A DNA stretch of 64,000 nucleotides from Galbibacter marinus (lineage in GTDB: Bacteria; Bacteroidota; Bacteroidia; Flavobacteriales; Flavobacteriaceae), in contig NZ_AMSG01000003.1 of NCBI RefSeq assembly GCF_000300875.1, forward strand, positions 1-64,000, in the 5' to 3' direction. The translations under genes and the position numbers were made by a program. The notes below the pieces were generated by a model. That model worked only from the letters and a program-made list of their open reading frames with translations, had not been told where the DNA came from and made no database searches. Below are positions 27,469-37,678 of this stretch, in pieces (positions within the stretch are counted from its first letter, which is position 1; each line of letters begins with the position of its first letter).

Positions 27469-28836
27469 ATGCAAACAGATATATCAAATTTGATTAAAGG
27501 TCAGGATGTATTTTTTAAAGGCGGAGGTACATTGGCTATTTCCACTAGAAAACAATTACTAAAAGCCCTTAAAGACACTATAGTAAACCGAGAGGAGGTT
27601 ATCCTTAAAGCCATCTATAAGGATCTAAAGAAACCAACCTTTGAAGCTTTGGCTACAGAAATCAATATAGTAATTGGAGAAATCAATAACACCCTAAAGC
27701 ACATCGATAAATGGACCCGACCTAAAAGGGTTGCTTCTAGTATCCTAAATTTCCCTTCCACCTCTAGGATACACCAAGAACCCTATGGAAGAATACTGAT
27801 TATTTCTCCTTGGAATTACCCTTTCGCTCTTGCTATAATCCCACTAATCGGTGCGCTCGCAGCAGGCAATACCATTGTACTTAAACCCTCGGAAATGAGT
27901 CCAAATACCACGGCTATTATCCAAGAAATCATTCAGGATATTTTTGACCAAGACCATGTTAGCGTTGTGGTTGGCGATAAGAAAATCTCTCAAAGGCTCT
28001 TGGAATTTCGATGGGATTATATCTTTTTTACAGGCAGTACCGAAGTTGGGAAATATGTGTATAGCAAAGCTGCCGAACACCTGACCCCTGTCACCTTAGA
28101 ACTCGGTGGAAAAAGTCCTTGTATTGTCGATTCTACAGCTTCTTTTAAGCACCTTGCCAAACGTATTGTATGGGGGAAGTTCTTAAATGCTGGGCAAAGC
28201 TGTATTGCACCAGATTACTTATTGGTGCATTACAAGGTGAAAGATCGATTAATTAATGAGCTTAAGGAAGAAATCAACAAAGCCTATCCTGATTTATGCA
28301 ATTCCACAAGTGATTATGCTAATATCATAAATACAGATCATAGTCAGCGACTCTTGAAGCTCATTCAGGATCAAGAGGTGCTTTTTGGAGGGACGGTTGA
28401 TGGTCAACTTTTTGTACCAACCCTAGTAAATGAGCCTCATATTGATAGCCCACTTATGCAACAAGAGATTTTTGGGCCCATCCTCCCCATTATTGGGTTT
28501 CAGTCATTTGAACAAATCCAGCAAATTATTGATCGGTTTGAAAAGCCTCTGGCACTTTATGTTTTTAGTAGCGAAAATTCATTTACTGACAAGGTAATAC
28601 AAAGTTTTTCTTTCGGAGGAGGGGTGATCAATGACACCATGGTGCACTATGCTGACAAAAACCTTCCTTTTGGCGGTGTGGGACATAGCGGGATAGGTGC
28701 ATATCATGGAGATTGTACATTTAAAACCTTTTCTCATCAAAAGGCAATTGTCCAAAGAAGTTCTTGGCTTGATATACCCCTGCGCTACCCTCCTTACAAG
28801 GGAAAATTGAAGTGGCTTAAGTTCTTTCAAAGGTAA
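27469..28836 (+). CDS. Aldehyde dehydrogenase, ALDH3 family
   Basis: A 455-residue ALDH of the short ALDH3 type, which oxidises medium- and long-chain or aromatic aldehydes with NAD(P). Motifs: ISPWNYPFALAIIPLIGALAAGN, FFTGSTEVGKYV, the Glu in TLELGGKSP and the catalytic Cys in NAGQSCIAPDY. It ends in a hydrophobic and basic stretch (PLRYPPYKGKLKWLKFF) that may associate with membrane, as in some fatty aldehyde dehydrogenases. It is divergent from the ilv leader and monocistronic. Substrate is inferred from family only. Confidence 0.88.
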   Translation: MQTDISNLIKGQDVFFKGGGTLAISTRKQLLKALKDTIVNREEVILKAIYKDLKKPTFEALATEINIVIGEINNTLKHIDKWTRPKRVASSILNFPSTSRIHQEPYGRILIISPWNYPFALAIIPLIGALAAGNTIVLKPSEMSPNTTAIIQEIIQDIFDQDHVSVVVGDKKISQRLLEFRWDYIFFTGSTEVGKYVYSKAAEHLTPVTLELGGKSPCIVDSTASFKHLAKRIVWGKFLNAGQSCIAPDYLLVHYKVKDRLINELKEEINKAYPDLCNSTSDYANIINTDHSQRLLKLIQDQEVLFGGTVDGQLFVPTLVNEPHIDSPLMQQEIFGPILPIIGFQSFEQIQQIIDRFEKPLALYVFSSENSFTDKVIQSFSFGGGVINDTMVHYADKNLPFGGVGHSGIGAYHGDCTFKTFSHQKAIVQRSSWLDIPLRYPPYKGKLKWLKFFQR

Positions 28837-28899
28837 GTGTATAACACTCCTTCAATGGCCTTTAATAAAAGTCATTTAAAGCTATGCGCTTACCTTTAA

Positions 28900-29859
28900 T
28901 TATAATGCTAATTCCATTTGAATATCTGCCCTTTTATATGGGCTAGGACGCGTAGAAATTTCCGTGAATCCTAATTTGTGATAAAGATTCACGGCAGGTT
29001 TTAAAACGCGATTACTTTCCAAAAATAGTTTTGAAGCCCCTAATTCTTTGGCGACCTTAATGATTTCTTTACCCAATAAATAACCAATGTTTTTACCTTG
29101 AGCCTCAGGTGATACGGCCATCTTAATTAGTTCAAAATCGTATTCAGGGTCCTCCGTTTTTATAAGGGCACACACCCCCATCGGCTGGTCTTTATAAAGC
29201 GCTACTAGAATTTTACCACCCTTTTCAATAATATTTTTTTCTGGATGATCTAGGTATTTATAATCCGATTCTTCCATCTCAAAATAAGTAGAAACCCACT
29301 GTTCATTTAAACTCTTAAAGGCTGATTTATACTCAGCTTGGTATGAAACAATTTTGATGTACTTGCTTTCTCGTTGCTTTTTTTGTTCCTGTATCCTTTT
29401 ATGTAAGGATTTTTGCTCTAGTAATTTCTCCCATTCTTTGATAGCTTCCCATAGATTATGCTGTGCTTGTGCAATCATAAGATCTACTACATTGTTGGCA
29501 TCACTGGAGAGTTCATTTAGGATCTTCTGTGAGATGATCATCCCTTTGTCAGTCAGACCAACGACATTTTTACGTTTGTCCTTAGATTTAAGATTGTCCT
29601 TAACCAGACCGACCTTAGCCATTTCCTTTATACTCCTTGTTACCGAGGGTTGTGAATGACCTATGTGCTCAGCAATTCGTGTAATTGTTTGTTCTCCATC
29701 TTGATGGAGAATAAAAAAGACTGGAAACCATTTGGGTAGAAACCCTTCTATTCCGTATAATTGGTAAATCTTGCTTGAATCATCGGTAAGTTGTTGACTT
29801 AAAAGACGTAATCTTCTACCGATTGCTATCTTTCCCGTTCGTTCAAAGATGTCTACCAT
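28900..29859 (-). CDS. MarR-family regulator fused to a GNAT acetyltransferase
   Basis: A 319-residue two-domain protein. Residues 1-150 are a MarR-type winged helix (TITRIAEHIGHSQPSVTRSIKEMAKVGLV, then a basic wing DNLKSKDKRKNVVGLTDKG). Residues 165-319 are a GNAT domain (GKILVALYKDQPMGVCALI, acetyl-CoA loop AVSPEAQGKNIGYLLGKEII, and ASKLFLESNRVLKPAVNLYHKLGF). MarR-GNAT fusions occur in several phyla; the fusion suggests acetylation coupled to effector sensing, but the acetyl acceptor is unknown. A perfect 12-bp palindrome sits at the expected transcript start, pointing to self-repression. Confidence 0.88.
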   Translation of the reverse strand: MVDIFERTGKIAIGRRLRLLSQQLTDDSSKIYQLYGIEGFLPKWFPVFFILHQDGEQTITRIAEHIGHSQPSVTRSIKEMAKVGLVKDNLKSKDKRKNVVGLTDKGMIISQKILNELSSDANNVVDLMIAQAQHNLWEAIKEWEKLLEQKSLHKRIQEQKKQRESKYIKIVSYQAEYKSAFKSLNEQWVSTYFEMEESDYKYLDHPEKNIIEKGGKILVALYKDQPMGVCALIKTEDPEYDFELIKMAVSPEAQGKNIGYLLGKEIIKVAKELGASKLFLESNRVLKPAVNLYHKLGFTEISTRPSPYKRADIQMELAL

Positions 29860-29876
29860 TGCCTAGTATTGTTAAA

Positions 29877-29926
29877 AGTTATATAACTGGTTATGCAAAA
29901 GTATCTCAAAAATAGATAGCCGCAAA
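29877..29926 (-). promoter_or_regulatory. Promoter and palindromic operator of the MarR-GNAT gene
   Basis: On the minus strand TTTG (29926-29923), a 19-base spacer and TACTTTTG (29903-29896) form a full Bacteroidota promoter. Seven bases further on is the perfect palindrome AGTTATATAACT (29888-29877), covering the likely transcript start and ending 17 bases before the ATG. This is a typical arrangement for a MarR repressor acting on its own gene. Confidence 0.7.
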
Positions 29927-30177
29927 TAATAAGAGGAAATTCTAGCTATTTTAATTAAAAACATTTTGGATAATTTGTTACTACAAAAATAGCGTATTTA
30001 AGCCAAAATAACCGTGTTTACACGCCTACTTTCCTATCAGAAAATAAAACTAAGATTAACCCTTTTAGTCTCATTGGTTGATCAGTAAGGACTACTTTGA
30101 TAATTTAGTAAGGATCAAGATCCTTGCAACTTCTTATTTAGCTTGGAATATTGTAATTTTGTTGTTTTGCGTATCAT
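29927..30177. other. Divergent intergenic region with little visible structure
   Basis: With the MarR promoter region this is a 318-base gap. TAATTTTG (30154-30161) is a candidate -7 box for uvrA, with no TTG at ideal spacing. No LexA-like or other operator was recognised and no small gene is apparent. Confidence 0.4.
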
Positions 30178-33018
30178 ATGACAAACCATGAAGATAATAT
30201 TGAGGTAAAGGGCGCAAGAGTCCATAACCTTAAAAATATAGATGTTACAATACCCCGAGAGAAATTAGTGGTGATCACAGGCTTATCAGGGAGCGGTAAA
30301 TCATCTCTTGCCTTTGATACTATATATGCTGAAGGACAAAGACGATATATAGAAACTTTTTCTGCCTATGCCCGGCAATTTTTGGGTGGTTTGGAAAGGC
30401 CCGATGTTGATAAGATAGACGGATTATCCCCAGTGATCGCCATTGAGCAAAAGACCACTTCAAAATCTCCACGTTCCACAGTTGGGACCATCACAGAAAT
30501 ATATGATTTCCTAAGACTTCTCTATGCAAGAGCATCAGATGCATATAGTTATAAAACGGGAGAGAAAATGGTGAGCTATAGTGATGCTCAAATTCAGGAA
30601 TTAATTTTAACAGAATTTCAAGGAAGACGCATTAATATACTCTCCCCTGTTATTAGAAGTCGAAAGGGGCATTATCGCGAACTTTTTGAGCATATTTCAA
30701 AACAGGGATTTGCAAAAGTAAGGATTGATGGTGAACTACTCGATTTAGAAAAGGGAATGAAAGTGGATCGTTATAAGACCCACGATATTGAGATTGTGAT
30801 TGACCGTCTGGTTGTAGAGCGCGCTGAGCAGACAACCAAACGTTTAACTGAGTCCATCCAAACAGCGATGTATCATGGGGATGATGTATTAATTGTTTTA
30901 GATCAGGATAATGGAGAACTCCGCTTTTTTAGTCGAAATCTCATGTGTCCAACAACTGGAATTTCCTACCCTAATCCAGAACCAAATACTTTTTCTTTCA
31001 ATTCTCCTAAGGGAATGTGCCCGAACTGTTCTGGGCTAGGAAGTCTATATCAGGTAAATCTAAAGAAAGTCATTGCAGATGACACTAAAAGCATTAAGAC
31101 TGGTGGGATTTTACCTATTGGACCTTATAAAAACACCTGGATTTTCAAGCAACTGGAAACCATCGCTCAGCGTTTTGATTTTAAACTAACAGATCCTATA
31201 AAGGATATTCCAAAACCGGCCATGGATATTATCCTAAATGGGGGGAATGAAAAGTTTCAAGTCACCTCTAAAACCTTGGGTATTACTCGGGATTATAAGA
31301 TTGAATTTGAAGGAATTGTCCATTTTATTACGAATCAATTTAATGATAGTAATTCCAGTAGCATAAAAAGATGGGCAAAGGAATACATGGATAAGGTTGC
31401 CTGTGAGCAGTGTGGAGGAAGCCGTCTAAAGGAATCCTCGCTTCATTTTAAAATTGATCAAAAAAATATCGCTGAGCTTGCTGCCATGGATTTGGTGGAT
31501 TTGGCTAAGTTCTTCGGCCACCTTAAAGATTCTCTATCTCATAAGCAATTCAAAATAGCTGAAGAGATTTTAAAAGAAATTAGTACCCGAATTCAATTCT
31601 TACTTGATGTAGGACTTACATACCTTGCTTTGGACCGTAGTTCAAAAACTCTTTCAGGTGGAGAAGCTCAACGAATACGCCTAGCCACACAAATAGGTTC
31701 GCAACTCGTGGGAGTACTTTATATCCTAGATGAACCGAGCATTGGATTGCATCAAAGGGATAACAATCGCCTGATAAGATCTTTAGAATCCTTAAGGGAC
31801 ATTGGTAACTCAGTTATTGTCGTTGAACACGATAAGGATATGATTCTTAGAGCTGATCATGTTATTGATATTGGACCTAAGGCTGGACGGCATGGTGGAG
31901 AAATTATCTCTCAAGGTCCACCAGAGAGCCTTGAAAATTTCAATACCCTTACAGCTGATTATATTTCGGGTGTAAAGAAAATAGAAGTTCCAAAAAAACG
32001 ACGTAAAGGCAACGGAAAGAGTATTATTCTATCAGGGTGTACCGGAAACAACCTAAAGAACATTGACGTAGAATTTCCTCTTGGTAAAATGATTGGGGTT
32101 ACAGGAGTTTCAGGAAGTGGGAAGTCTACTCTTATCAATGAAACCCTCTATCCTATTTTAAATGCACATTTTTTTAATGCGGTTAAAATACCCATGCCTT
32201 ATACGAAAATTAATGGGTTGAAGAATATCGATAAGGTTATTGATATTAATCAATCTCCAATTGGCCGTACTCCAAGATCTAATCCGGCCACCTATACGGG
32301 AGTATTTAGTGAAATTCGCAGCTTATTTACACAAACGCCAGAGGCAATGATTAGAGGATATAAGCCAGGAAGGTTTAGTTTTAATGTCAAGGGCGGGCGT
32401 TGTGAGACCTGTCAAGGGGCTGGAATGCGGGTTATCGAAATGAACTTTTTACCAGATGTTACTGTAGCATGTGAGACCTGCCAAGGCAAACGTTTTAACA
32501 GGGAAACTCTGGAAATCAGATATAAAGGTAAATCCATATCGGATGTTTTAGAAATGACAATTAATGAATCAGTAGATTTTTTTGAAAACATTCCTAAAAT
32601 TCATCGAAAACTTGCTACCTTACAAGACGTAGGCCTTGGCTACATTACTCTTGGACAGCAGTCCACTACCCTCTCCGGTGGTGAAGCGCAACGCGTCAAA
32701 CTAGCCACTGAATTGTCCAAAAGAGATACAGGCAACACATTTTACATTTTAGATGAGCCAACAACTGGTTTGCATTTTGAGGATATTCGAGTCCTAATGG
32801 GTGTGTTGAATAAACTAACCGATAAAGGCAATACGGTGTTGATTATAGAGCATAATTTAGATGTCATTAAAATGGTAGATTACATTATTGATATTGGGCC
32901 CGAAGGTGGTAAATCAGGAGGGCAATTAATGGCCAGTGGAACACCGGAAGAAATCATCAAAAACACTAAGAGTTACACCGCGAAATACCTCAGAGAGGAG
33001 CTTGAAAATATTGTTTAA
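30178..33018 (+). CDS. uvrA: Excinuclease ABC subunit A
   Basis: A 946-residue UvrA, the damage-recognition ATPase of nucleotide excision repair. It has two ABC modules: Walker [10 protein letters not shown] near residue 35 and GVSGSGKST in the second half, signatures [17 protein letters not shown] and [16 protein letters not shown], and Walker B segments [10 protein letters not shown] and [10 protein letters not shown]. Zinc-binding CxxC pairs include [25 protein letters not shown] and CETCQGKR. All expected elements are intact. It is followed by the LOG-family gene after 55 bases. Confidence 0.97.
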   Translation: MTNHEDNIEVKGARVHNLKNIDVTIPREKLVVITGLSGSGKSSLAFDTIYAEGQRRYIETFSAYARQFLGGLERPDVDKIDGLSPVIAIEQKTTSKSPRSTVGTITEIYDFLRLLYARASDAYSYKTGEKMVSYSDAQIQELILTEFQGRRINILSPVIRSRKGHYRELFEHISKQGFAKVRIDGELLDLEKGMKVDRYKTHDIEIVIDRLVVERAEQTTKRLTESIQTAMYHGDDVLIVLDQDNGELRFFSRNLMCPTTGISYPNPEPNTFSFNSPKGMCPNCSGLGSLYQVNLKKVIADDTKSIKTGGILPIGPYKNTWIFKQLETIAQRFDFKLTDPIKDIPKPAMDIILNGGNEKFQVTSKTLGITRDYKIEFEGIVHFITNQFNDSNSSSIKRWAKEYMDKVACEQCGGSRLKESSLHFKIDQKNIAELAAMDLVDLAKFFGHLKDSLSHKQFKIAEEILKEISTRIQFLLDVGLTYLALDRSSKTLSGGEAQRIRLATQIGSQLVGVLYILDEPSIGLHQRDNNRLIRSLESLRDIGNSVIVVEHDKDMILRADHVIDIGPKAGRHGGEIISQGPPESLENFNTLTADYISGVKKIEVPKKRRKGNGKSIILSGCTGNNLKNIDVEFPLGKMIGVTGVSGSGKSTLINETLYPILNAHFFNAVKIPMPYTKINGLKNIDKVIDINQSPIGRTPRSNPATYTGVFSEIRSLFTQTPEAMIRGYKPGRFSFNVKGGRCETCQGAGMRVIEMNFLPDVTVACETCQGKRFNRETLEIRYKGKSISDVLEMTINESVDFFENIPKIHRKLATLQDVGLGYITLGQQSTTLSGGEAQRVKLATELSKRDTGNTFYILDEPTTGLHFEDIRVLMGVLNKLTDKGNTVLIIEHNLDVIKMVDYIIDIGPEGGKSGGQLMASGTPEEIIKNTKSYTAKYLREELENIV

Positions 33019-33073
33019 ATAACATAAAATAAGTAGCTGTAATAAAATAAGATATACAACTAAAATTCATAGG

Positions 33074-33763
33074 ATGAGAAAAGAACAACACACCAAAAGC
33101 TGGAATGAAATAAAGAGCAATGATTCTTGGGCTATTTTTAAAATTATGAGTGAATTCGTAAGCGGCTATGAACATCTTAGTCGTATCGGCCCATGTGTTT
33201 CAGTGTTTGGTTCGGCTAGAACAAAACCGAATACCAAATATTACGATCTTACCGAACGTATCTCCAGAAAGATCGTTGAGTCGGGATATGGCATTATAAC
33301 TGGTGGTGGTCCTGGAATTATGGAAGCTGGAAATAAAGGAGCTCATCTAGGCGGAGGTACCTCCGTGGGACTAAACATCGACCTTCCATTTGAACAGCAC
33401 GATAACCCATATATTGACGCGGATAAAAATCTGAATTTTGATTACTTTTTTGTTAGAAAGGTGATGTTTGTAAAGTATTCACAGGGGTTTGTGGTGATGC
33501 CAGGAGGATTTGGGACCTTGGATGAACTCTTTGAAGCCATTACTCTTATTCAAACCAAAAAAATTGCAAAATTTCCGATAATTCTTGTTGGTAGTGAATT
33601 TTGGGGTGGATTAATAGACTGGATACGCACTACTCTACTTGAGGCGAACAATAACATTGGTCCAAACGATCTTGATTTATTGCATCTGGTAGATAACGAA
33701 GATGAGGTAGTGGAAATTATTGACGCATTTTACAAAAAATACAATCTTAGCCCAAATTTTTAA
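33074..33763 (+). CDS. LOG-family (TIGR00730) Rossmann-fold protein
   Basis: A 229-residue protein with the LOG-family pattern TGGGPGIMEAGNKGAH and the phosphoribohydrolase motif PGGFGTLDELFEAITLIQ. Characterised members release the base from nucleoside 5'-monophosphates, including cytokinin ribotides, so it is probably a nucleotide salvage or damage-clearing enzyme. It lies 55 bases after uvrA on the same strand with no terminator between and may be co-transcribed. The physiological substrate is unknown. Confidence 0.85.
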   Translation: MRKEQHTKSWNEIKSNDSWAIFKIMSEFVSGYEHLSRIGPCVSVFGSARTKPNTKYYDLTERISRKIVESGYGIITGGGPGIMEAGNKGAHLGGGTSVGLNIDLPFEQHDNPYIDADKNLNFDYFFVRKVMFVKYSQGFVVMPGGFGTLDELFEAITLIQTKKIAKFPIILVGSEFWGGLIDWIRTTLLEANNNIGPNDLDLLHLVDNEDEVVEIIDAFYKKYNLSPNF

Positions 33764-33838
33764 ACCGTCCTCTTATAAGAGAAGTAGTTATAAAATAAGT
33801 TCATTGGCATCGGGTTTTTAATAACTAGGTGCCAATTG

Positions 33839-34228
33839 TCATTTAATAGTGAACCGATTTAAAGAAACTTTAGTTACTCCTGCCACCATTGGAAGAGCAT
33901 CTGTAGCATATTGGTGCACATCTGCGGAGACCCTAACTGTGGATCCTATGCTATCTTCATATACCCCCTGACAAATAACTCCGATAATTTCACAATCATA
34001 ACTACCCTGAATTGAGAATCTCACATAATATCCAAGCTGCTCTGAATATCGCATCTGAGCTTCTTTGTCGGTTATGTGAATTAGAAACTCACCTTCACAT
34101 TCCGTGGTAATTTCTGATTTAGGGGTATAGGTGCATAATTCATCAAAGGATAAAAGTTTGCTTTGATCATCGTCACTGCAACTTAAAAGTAGCACTAGAA
34201 TTAAACCCGTCAGGTACTTTAAAAACAT
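33839..34228 (-). CDS. Small lipoprotein of unknown function
   Basis: A 129-residue protein with a signal peptide ending in the lipobox LLSC (Cys17), followed by the acidic stretch SDDDQ. After that are four more cysteines (in DELCTY, TECEG, SYDCEI and VICQG), which could form two disulfides in the periplasm. No family was recognised. It is convergent with the LOG gene and downstream of the PEP carboxylase terminator, so it is transcribed on its own. Confidence 0.7.
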   Translation of the reverse strand: MFLKYLTGLILVLLLSCSDDDQSKLLSFDELCTYTPKSEITTECEGEFLIHITDKEAQMRYSEQLGYYVRFSIQGSYDCEIIGVICQGVYEDSIGSTVRVSADVHQYATDALPMVAGVTKVSLNRFTIK

Positions 34229-34340
34229 ATTTATTTTAATGAGTTAGGTAATAGTTAAATAATCCTCGTTTAAATAGACGCATAAATTTTAACACTCTAG
34301 TATTAAGGCCTTTAGGTTGCTAAAATCGAATTTGAAATAA

Positions 34341-34388
34341 AAAAGCCATTAAGTGTCTTTTAAAAGGACTGCTTAACGGCTCTTTTTT
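34341..34388 (-). terminator. Terminator of ppc
   Basis: On the minus strand GAGCCGTTAAG pairs with CTTAATGGCTT with one mismatch and ends in TTTTTT. It begins about 30 bases after the ppc stop. Confidence 0.75.
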
Positions 34389-34419
34389 TATATATAGCTA
34401 GATTATTAATAGCTTGCTT

Positions 34420-37008
34420 TTACGCAGAGTTTCGACTCGCGTTAATATTCCCAAACAAGGAGCGTGTCACCATGCGCTCAAAAACCTCTAAGCGTTTAGC
34501 ATCAACATCTTTCCCTTCTTTTTTCAATTGCTGAATTTCCTTTAAAGCGTATTGCTGGATTGTCAATAAAGGCAATACTATTTTTTCGCGAACCTCTATT
34601 GATGCTTTCATAGAAAGCGTGTCTTGCATAAGCTCTTTATAGCCAGTCACTTTAAGAATCATGGCTTTACTGCGCTCATATTCCTTGTGAATTATCTGCC
34701 AAAATTCACCGTATTCATCATCGTTCTGCATGTATGCAGTGAGTTTGAAATAGGATTTAGAAAGACTCATCATACTGTTCTCAAGTAAGGTTCTAAAAAA
34801 GGTTGAGTTTTTATACAACGATGCGACCTTGTCGAACTCATTATTTTTCACAAAAGTATCAATAGCGATTCCTACGCCGTAGAATCCAGGAACGTTTTGT
34901 TTTAATTGACTCCAGCTTCCAACAAATGGAATAGCCCTTAGAGCTGAGAATACTAGTTCGTCTGACCCTCCTCTTTTTGAGGGACGGCTACCGATATTTG
35001 TTTTAGCGTAGTACTTTAAGGTACTCATGTTCTCTAAATATGGCAGGAACTTTGGATGCTTTTTAAAGTCAATATAAGACTGATAACTGATTGCTGCAAG
35101 TCGATTCATAGTATCGCGATCCTCCTCACTTAATCGGTCGTCTTCATCGTTAAAAACATTATTTACGATTCCAGAACTTATAAGTTGTTCCATATTGTAT
35201 TGACATGAATCCAAGGTTCCAAAATTAGAACTAATGGTTTGTCCTTGAATAGTCAATTGCACTTCTTGATTTTCAATTGTCGGTCCTAGTGAGGCATAGA
35301 ATTGGTGTGTTTTTCCACCCCCTCTAGCTGGTGGGCCACCACGTCCGTCGAAGAAAATAACTTTTATGCCGTATTGTCTCGAAATAGCAGTAAGAGTTTC
35401 TTTCGCTTTATAAATACTCCAATTAGCCATAAGGTAACCACCATCTTTGGTACCATCCGAGAATCCTAACATAATGGTTTGTTTGTTTCCTCTTCGTTTA
35501 AGGTGCTCTGCGTAAGCCTTATTAGAATAAAGCGTTTCCATGACCTTGTGGGCAATTTCTAAATCATCTACGGTTTCAAAAAGAGGAATAACATCTACAG
35601 TTGGCGTCTCCCAATCACACATTCTGATCATGGCAAAGGCTTGCATAACATTGAGCACACTTCCGTTATTACTGATAATATAACGGTTACAACCAAGCTC
35701 ACCATTGTTCTTTTGAATGGTTTTCATGGCATAGATGGATTCCAAGGTTAATCGACTCATCTGGTCTTTAATCAAACTTGGATTCACCTTACCTACGACC
35801 TTACTCAGGGCATCTATTTGCTGCTCATCTGATAATTTAAGGTAATCCTTAGGGAAAATATCCAATCCCATGTCTAAGGACTCTTCGACAATAGTAGAGA
35901 GTACATTGTGATGGACTCTGGAATCCTGTCTGATATCCAAAGCAGCAAAATGAAAACCAAAGAGTTTTACCTTATTGATTAAGCTATTTACTTCTTCTAC
36001 AAACAGTGATTGATGTTTCTCGATTAAGATTTCACGGATCTCCAACAAAGTTCCCATGGTATAATCCACGCTTGCTGTTGATTGAGAACTTTCTAAGAAA
36101 ATATTTTCATAAAGATTATTCTCCAAATCCAAAATGAGCTTATCTACATATTTAAAGCTAATACGACGGCGAAGCCTTCTGACGTCTCTGTAGTAGTTTC
36201 TAAGGACGGTAGTTCGTAATCGATCTGCAACCTTTAAGGTAATATCCGTGGTCACAAATGGATTGCCATCCCGATCTCCTCCAGGCCAAAAACCTAAGTT
36301 GATAACCTGGTTGTCTAAGTCATTGTCAATGTATATATTGTCTTGAATGTAATTGTAGATCTGGCTTGCAGAATGATAAAATACATGTTCTAGATACCAA
36401 ATCAGACTAACGGCCTCATCAAAAGGTGATGGTTTTTCTTTCTTAAAGAATGGTGTTTTACCTAATTGGGCAAGTAACTTTTTTATTAGATTTAAATCGT
36501 TTTTTCGGATAGCCTCCGCAAGGTCTGTAATAATGACAAGAACAGAACTTGGGTAGAATTGTGTGGGGTGTGCTGTGAGCACTGGTCGGATATTAAATTC
36601 TTCTAAACAAGCTTTTAATTCCGCAACTTTATTCTTAGCCTCAGCTTCCTCTCTCATGTTTCGGAGTGTTCCGATCCCATCCATGTTGTTCACTATAGGG
36701 AAGGTAGCATCTTCGATTGCATCAAACAATACAACCTGCCTTTCGATATACTGTATAAATCTAAAAAGAAGATCGAATCTTTCCTCCTCAGATGGCTTGT
36801 CATAATACTTCTTAAAAAAACGCTCAACTATTTGACTTGGATTTTGATTTTCCTCATATCCATTATCACATAATTCTGAAAATAATGGAAGCAGAACCCC
36901 TGTATTACTAATCTCGTCAAATGGTAGTGTGATAAATATGCTGTTGTATATTTGATATCGCGACAGCACATTTTCATTAAAGCGATCAATTTTCGGTTTT
37001 CTTAGCAT
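34420..37008 (-). CDS. ppc: Phosphoenolpyruvate carboxylase
   Basis: An 862-residue PEP carboxylase, which makes oxaloacetate from PEP and bicarbonate to refill the TCA cycle. The catalytic His is His147 in LTAHPTQFYP; the usual HPTE reads HPTQ here. Other sites are GFWPGGDRDGNPFVT, FFDGRGGPPARGGGK (mobile catalytic loop) and GSRPSKRG. The C-terminus ends RNSA rather than the classic RNTG. Length is slightly below the E. coli enzyme. It is monocistronic and probably active, since all catalytic loops are intact. Confidence 0.93.
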   Translation of the reverse strand: MLRKPKIDRFNENVLSRYQIYNSIFITLPFDEISNTGVLLPLFSELCDNGYEENQNPSQIVERFFKKYYDKPSEEERFDLLFRFIQYIERQVVLFDAIEDATFPIVNNMDGIGTLRNMREEAEAKNKVAELKACLEEFNIRPVLTAHPTQFYPSSVLVIITDLAEAIRKNDLNLIKKLLAQLGKTPFFKKEKPSPFDEAVSLIWYLEHVFYHSASQIYNYIQDNIYIDNDLDNQVINLGFWPGGDRDGNPFVTTDITLKVADRLRTTVLRNYYRDVRRLRRRISFKYVDKLILDLENNLYENIFLESSQSTASVDYTMGTLLEIREILIEKHQSLFVEEVNSLINKVKLFGFHFAALDIRQDSRVHHNVLSTIVEESLDMGLDIFPKDYLKLSDEQQIDALSKVVGKVNPSLIKDQMSRLTLESIYAMKTIQKNNGELGCNRYIISNNGSVLNVMQAFAMIRMCDWETPTVDVIPLFETVDDLEIAHKVMETLYSNKAYAEHLKRRGNKQTIMLGFSDGTKDGGYLMANWSIYKAKETLTAISRQYGIKVIFFDGRGGPPARGGGKTHQFYASLGPTIENQEVQLTIQGQTISSNFGTLDSCQYNMEQLISSGIVNNVFNDEDDRLSEEDRDTMNRLAAISYQSYIDFKKHPKFLPYLENMSTLKYYAKTNIGSRPSKRGGSDELVFSALRAIPFVGSWSQLKQNVPGFYGVGIAIDTFVKNNEFDKVASLYKNSTFFRTLLENSMMSLSKSYFKLTAYMQNDDEYGEFWQIIHKEYERSKAMILKVTGYKELMQDTLSMKASIEVREKIVLPLLTIQQYALKEIQQLKKEGKDVDAKRLEVFERMVTRSLFGNINASRNSA

Positions 37009-37035
37009 AAATTTATTTCTATTTGACGTAAAAAT

Positions 37036-37073
37036 ACGAAAAACCCTCTCAACTTAAAGAATTGAGAGGGTTT
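37036..37073 (-). terminator. Terminator of the Lrp-family gene
   Basis: A perfect 12-bp stem AAACCCTCTCAA (37041-37052) with TTGAGAGGGTTT (37062-37073), with a T run on the minus strand. It lies 24 bases after the regulator stop and just upstream of ppc. Confidence 0.87.
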
Positions 37074-37096
37074 AAAAAGTGATTTAAACATAAATC

Positions 37097-37576
37097 TTAT
37101 AAATCGTTAAATATGGTATGCATTAATCTTCTCTTATCATTAATGCTCTCCTCGAGTGAGATCATTGTCTCAGTTCTTGATACCCCATCGATATCATCTA
37201 TTTTAAAGATAATATCTTTAGCATGCTTGGTGTCTTTGGCCCTTATTTTACAGAAAATATTAAATTTTCCAGTAGTGATATGTGCTACCGTGATGTATGG
37301 GATTTGATTCAAACGCTCGAGAACAAATTTAGTTTGATGCGTTTTTTCTAAAAATATACCAACATATGCAATAAAGGAATACCCTAATTTTACATAGTCT
37401 AATGTTAATGATGATCCTCTTATAATACCAGCATCTTCCATTTTTTTCACCCTTACGTGTACAGTACCAGCAGAAATTAGTAATTTTTTCGCGATATCCG
37501 TAAATGGAGTTCGAGTATTTTCAATCAACATATCCAGAATCTGGTGATCAACTTCGTCTAATTTAAATTTTGCCAT
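37097..37576 (-). CDS. Lrp/AsnC-family transcriptional regulator
   Basis: A 159-residue regulator with an N-terminal helix-turn-helix (LDMLIENTRTPFTDIAKKLLISAGTVHVRVKKM) and a C-terminal RAM (ACT-like) domain (YVGIFLEKTHQTKFVLERLNQIPYITVAHITTGKFNI). The family senses amino acids and often controls their metabolism. It lies 102 bases downstream of the M14 carboxypeptidase on the same strand and upstream of ppc. The ligand cannot be told from the sequence. Confidence 0.9.
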   Translation of the reverse strand: MAKFKLDEVDHQILDMLIENTRTPFTDIAKKLLISAGTVHVRVKKMEDAGIIRGSSLTLDYVKLGYSFIAYVGIFLEKTHQTKFVLERLNQIPYITVAHITTGKFNIFCKIRAKDTKHAKDIIFKIDDIDGVSRTETMISLEESINDKRRLMHTIFNDL

Positions 37577-37678
37577 AGTTTTTTTTAATTATCTTTAAAG
37601 GATATGCAAAAAAAATAAAAAAAACTGAATCTATCACCATCTTTAAACAAGTAATTACATAAATAATTAAAATTTTTA

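Noticed and set aside
28829-28897. AAAGGTAAG/CTTACCTTT as a terminator of the ALDH3 gene
   Set aside because: The 9-bp arms are perfect but 51 bases apart and overlap the stop codon; no T run follows closely.
33803-33836. ATTGGCA/TGCCAAT as a terminator of the lipoprotein gene
   Set aside because: Seven-base stem with a 20-base loop and no T run on either strand.
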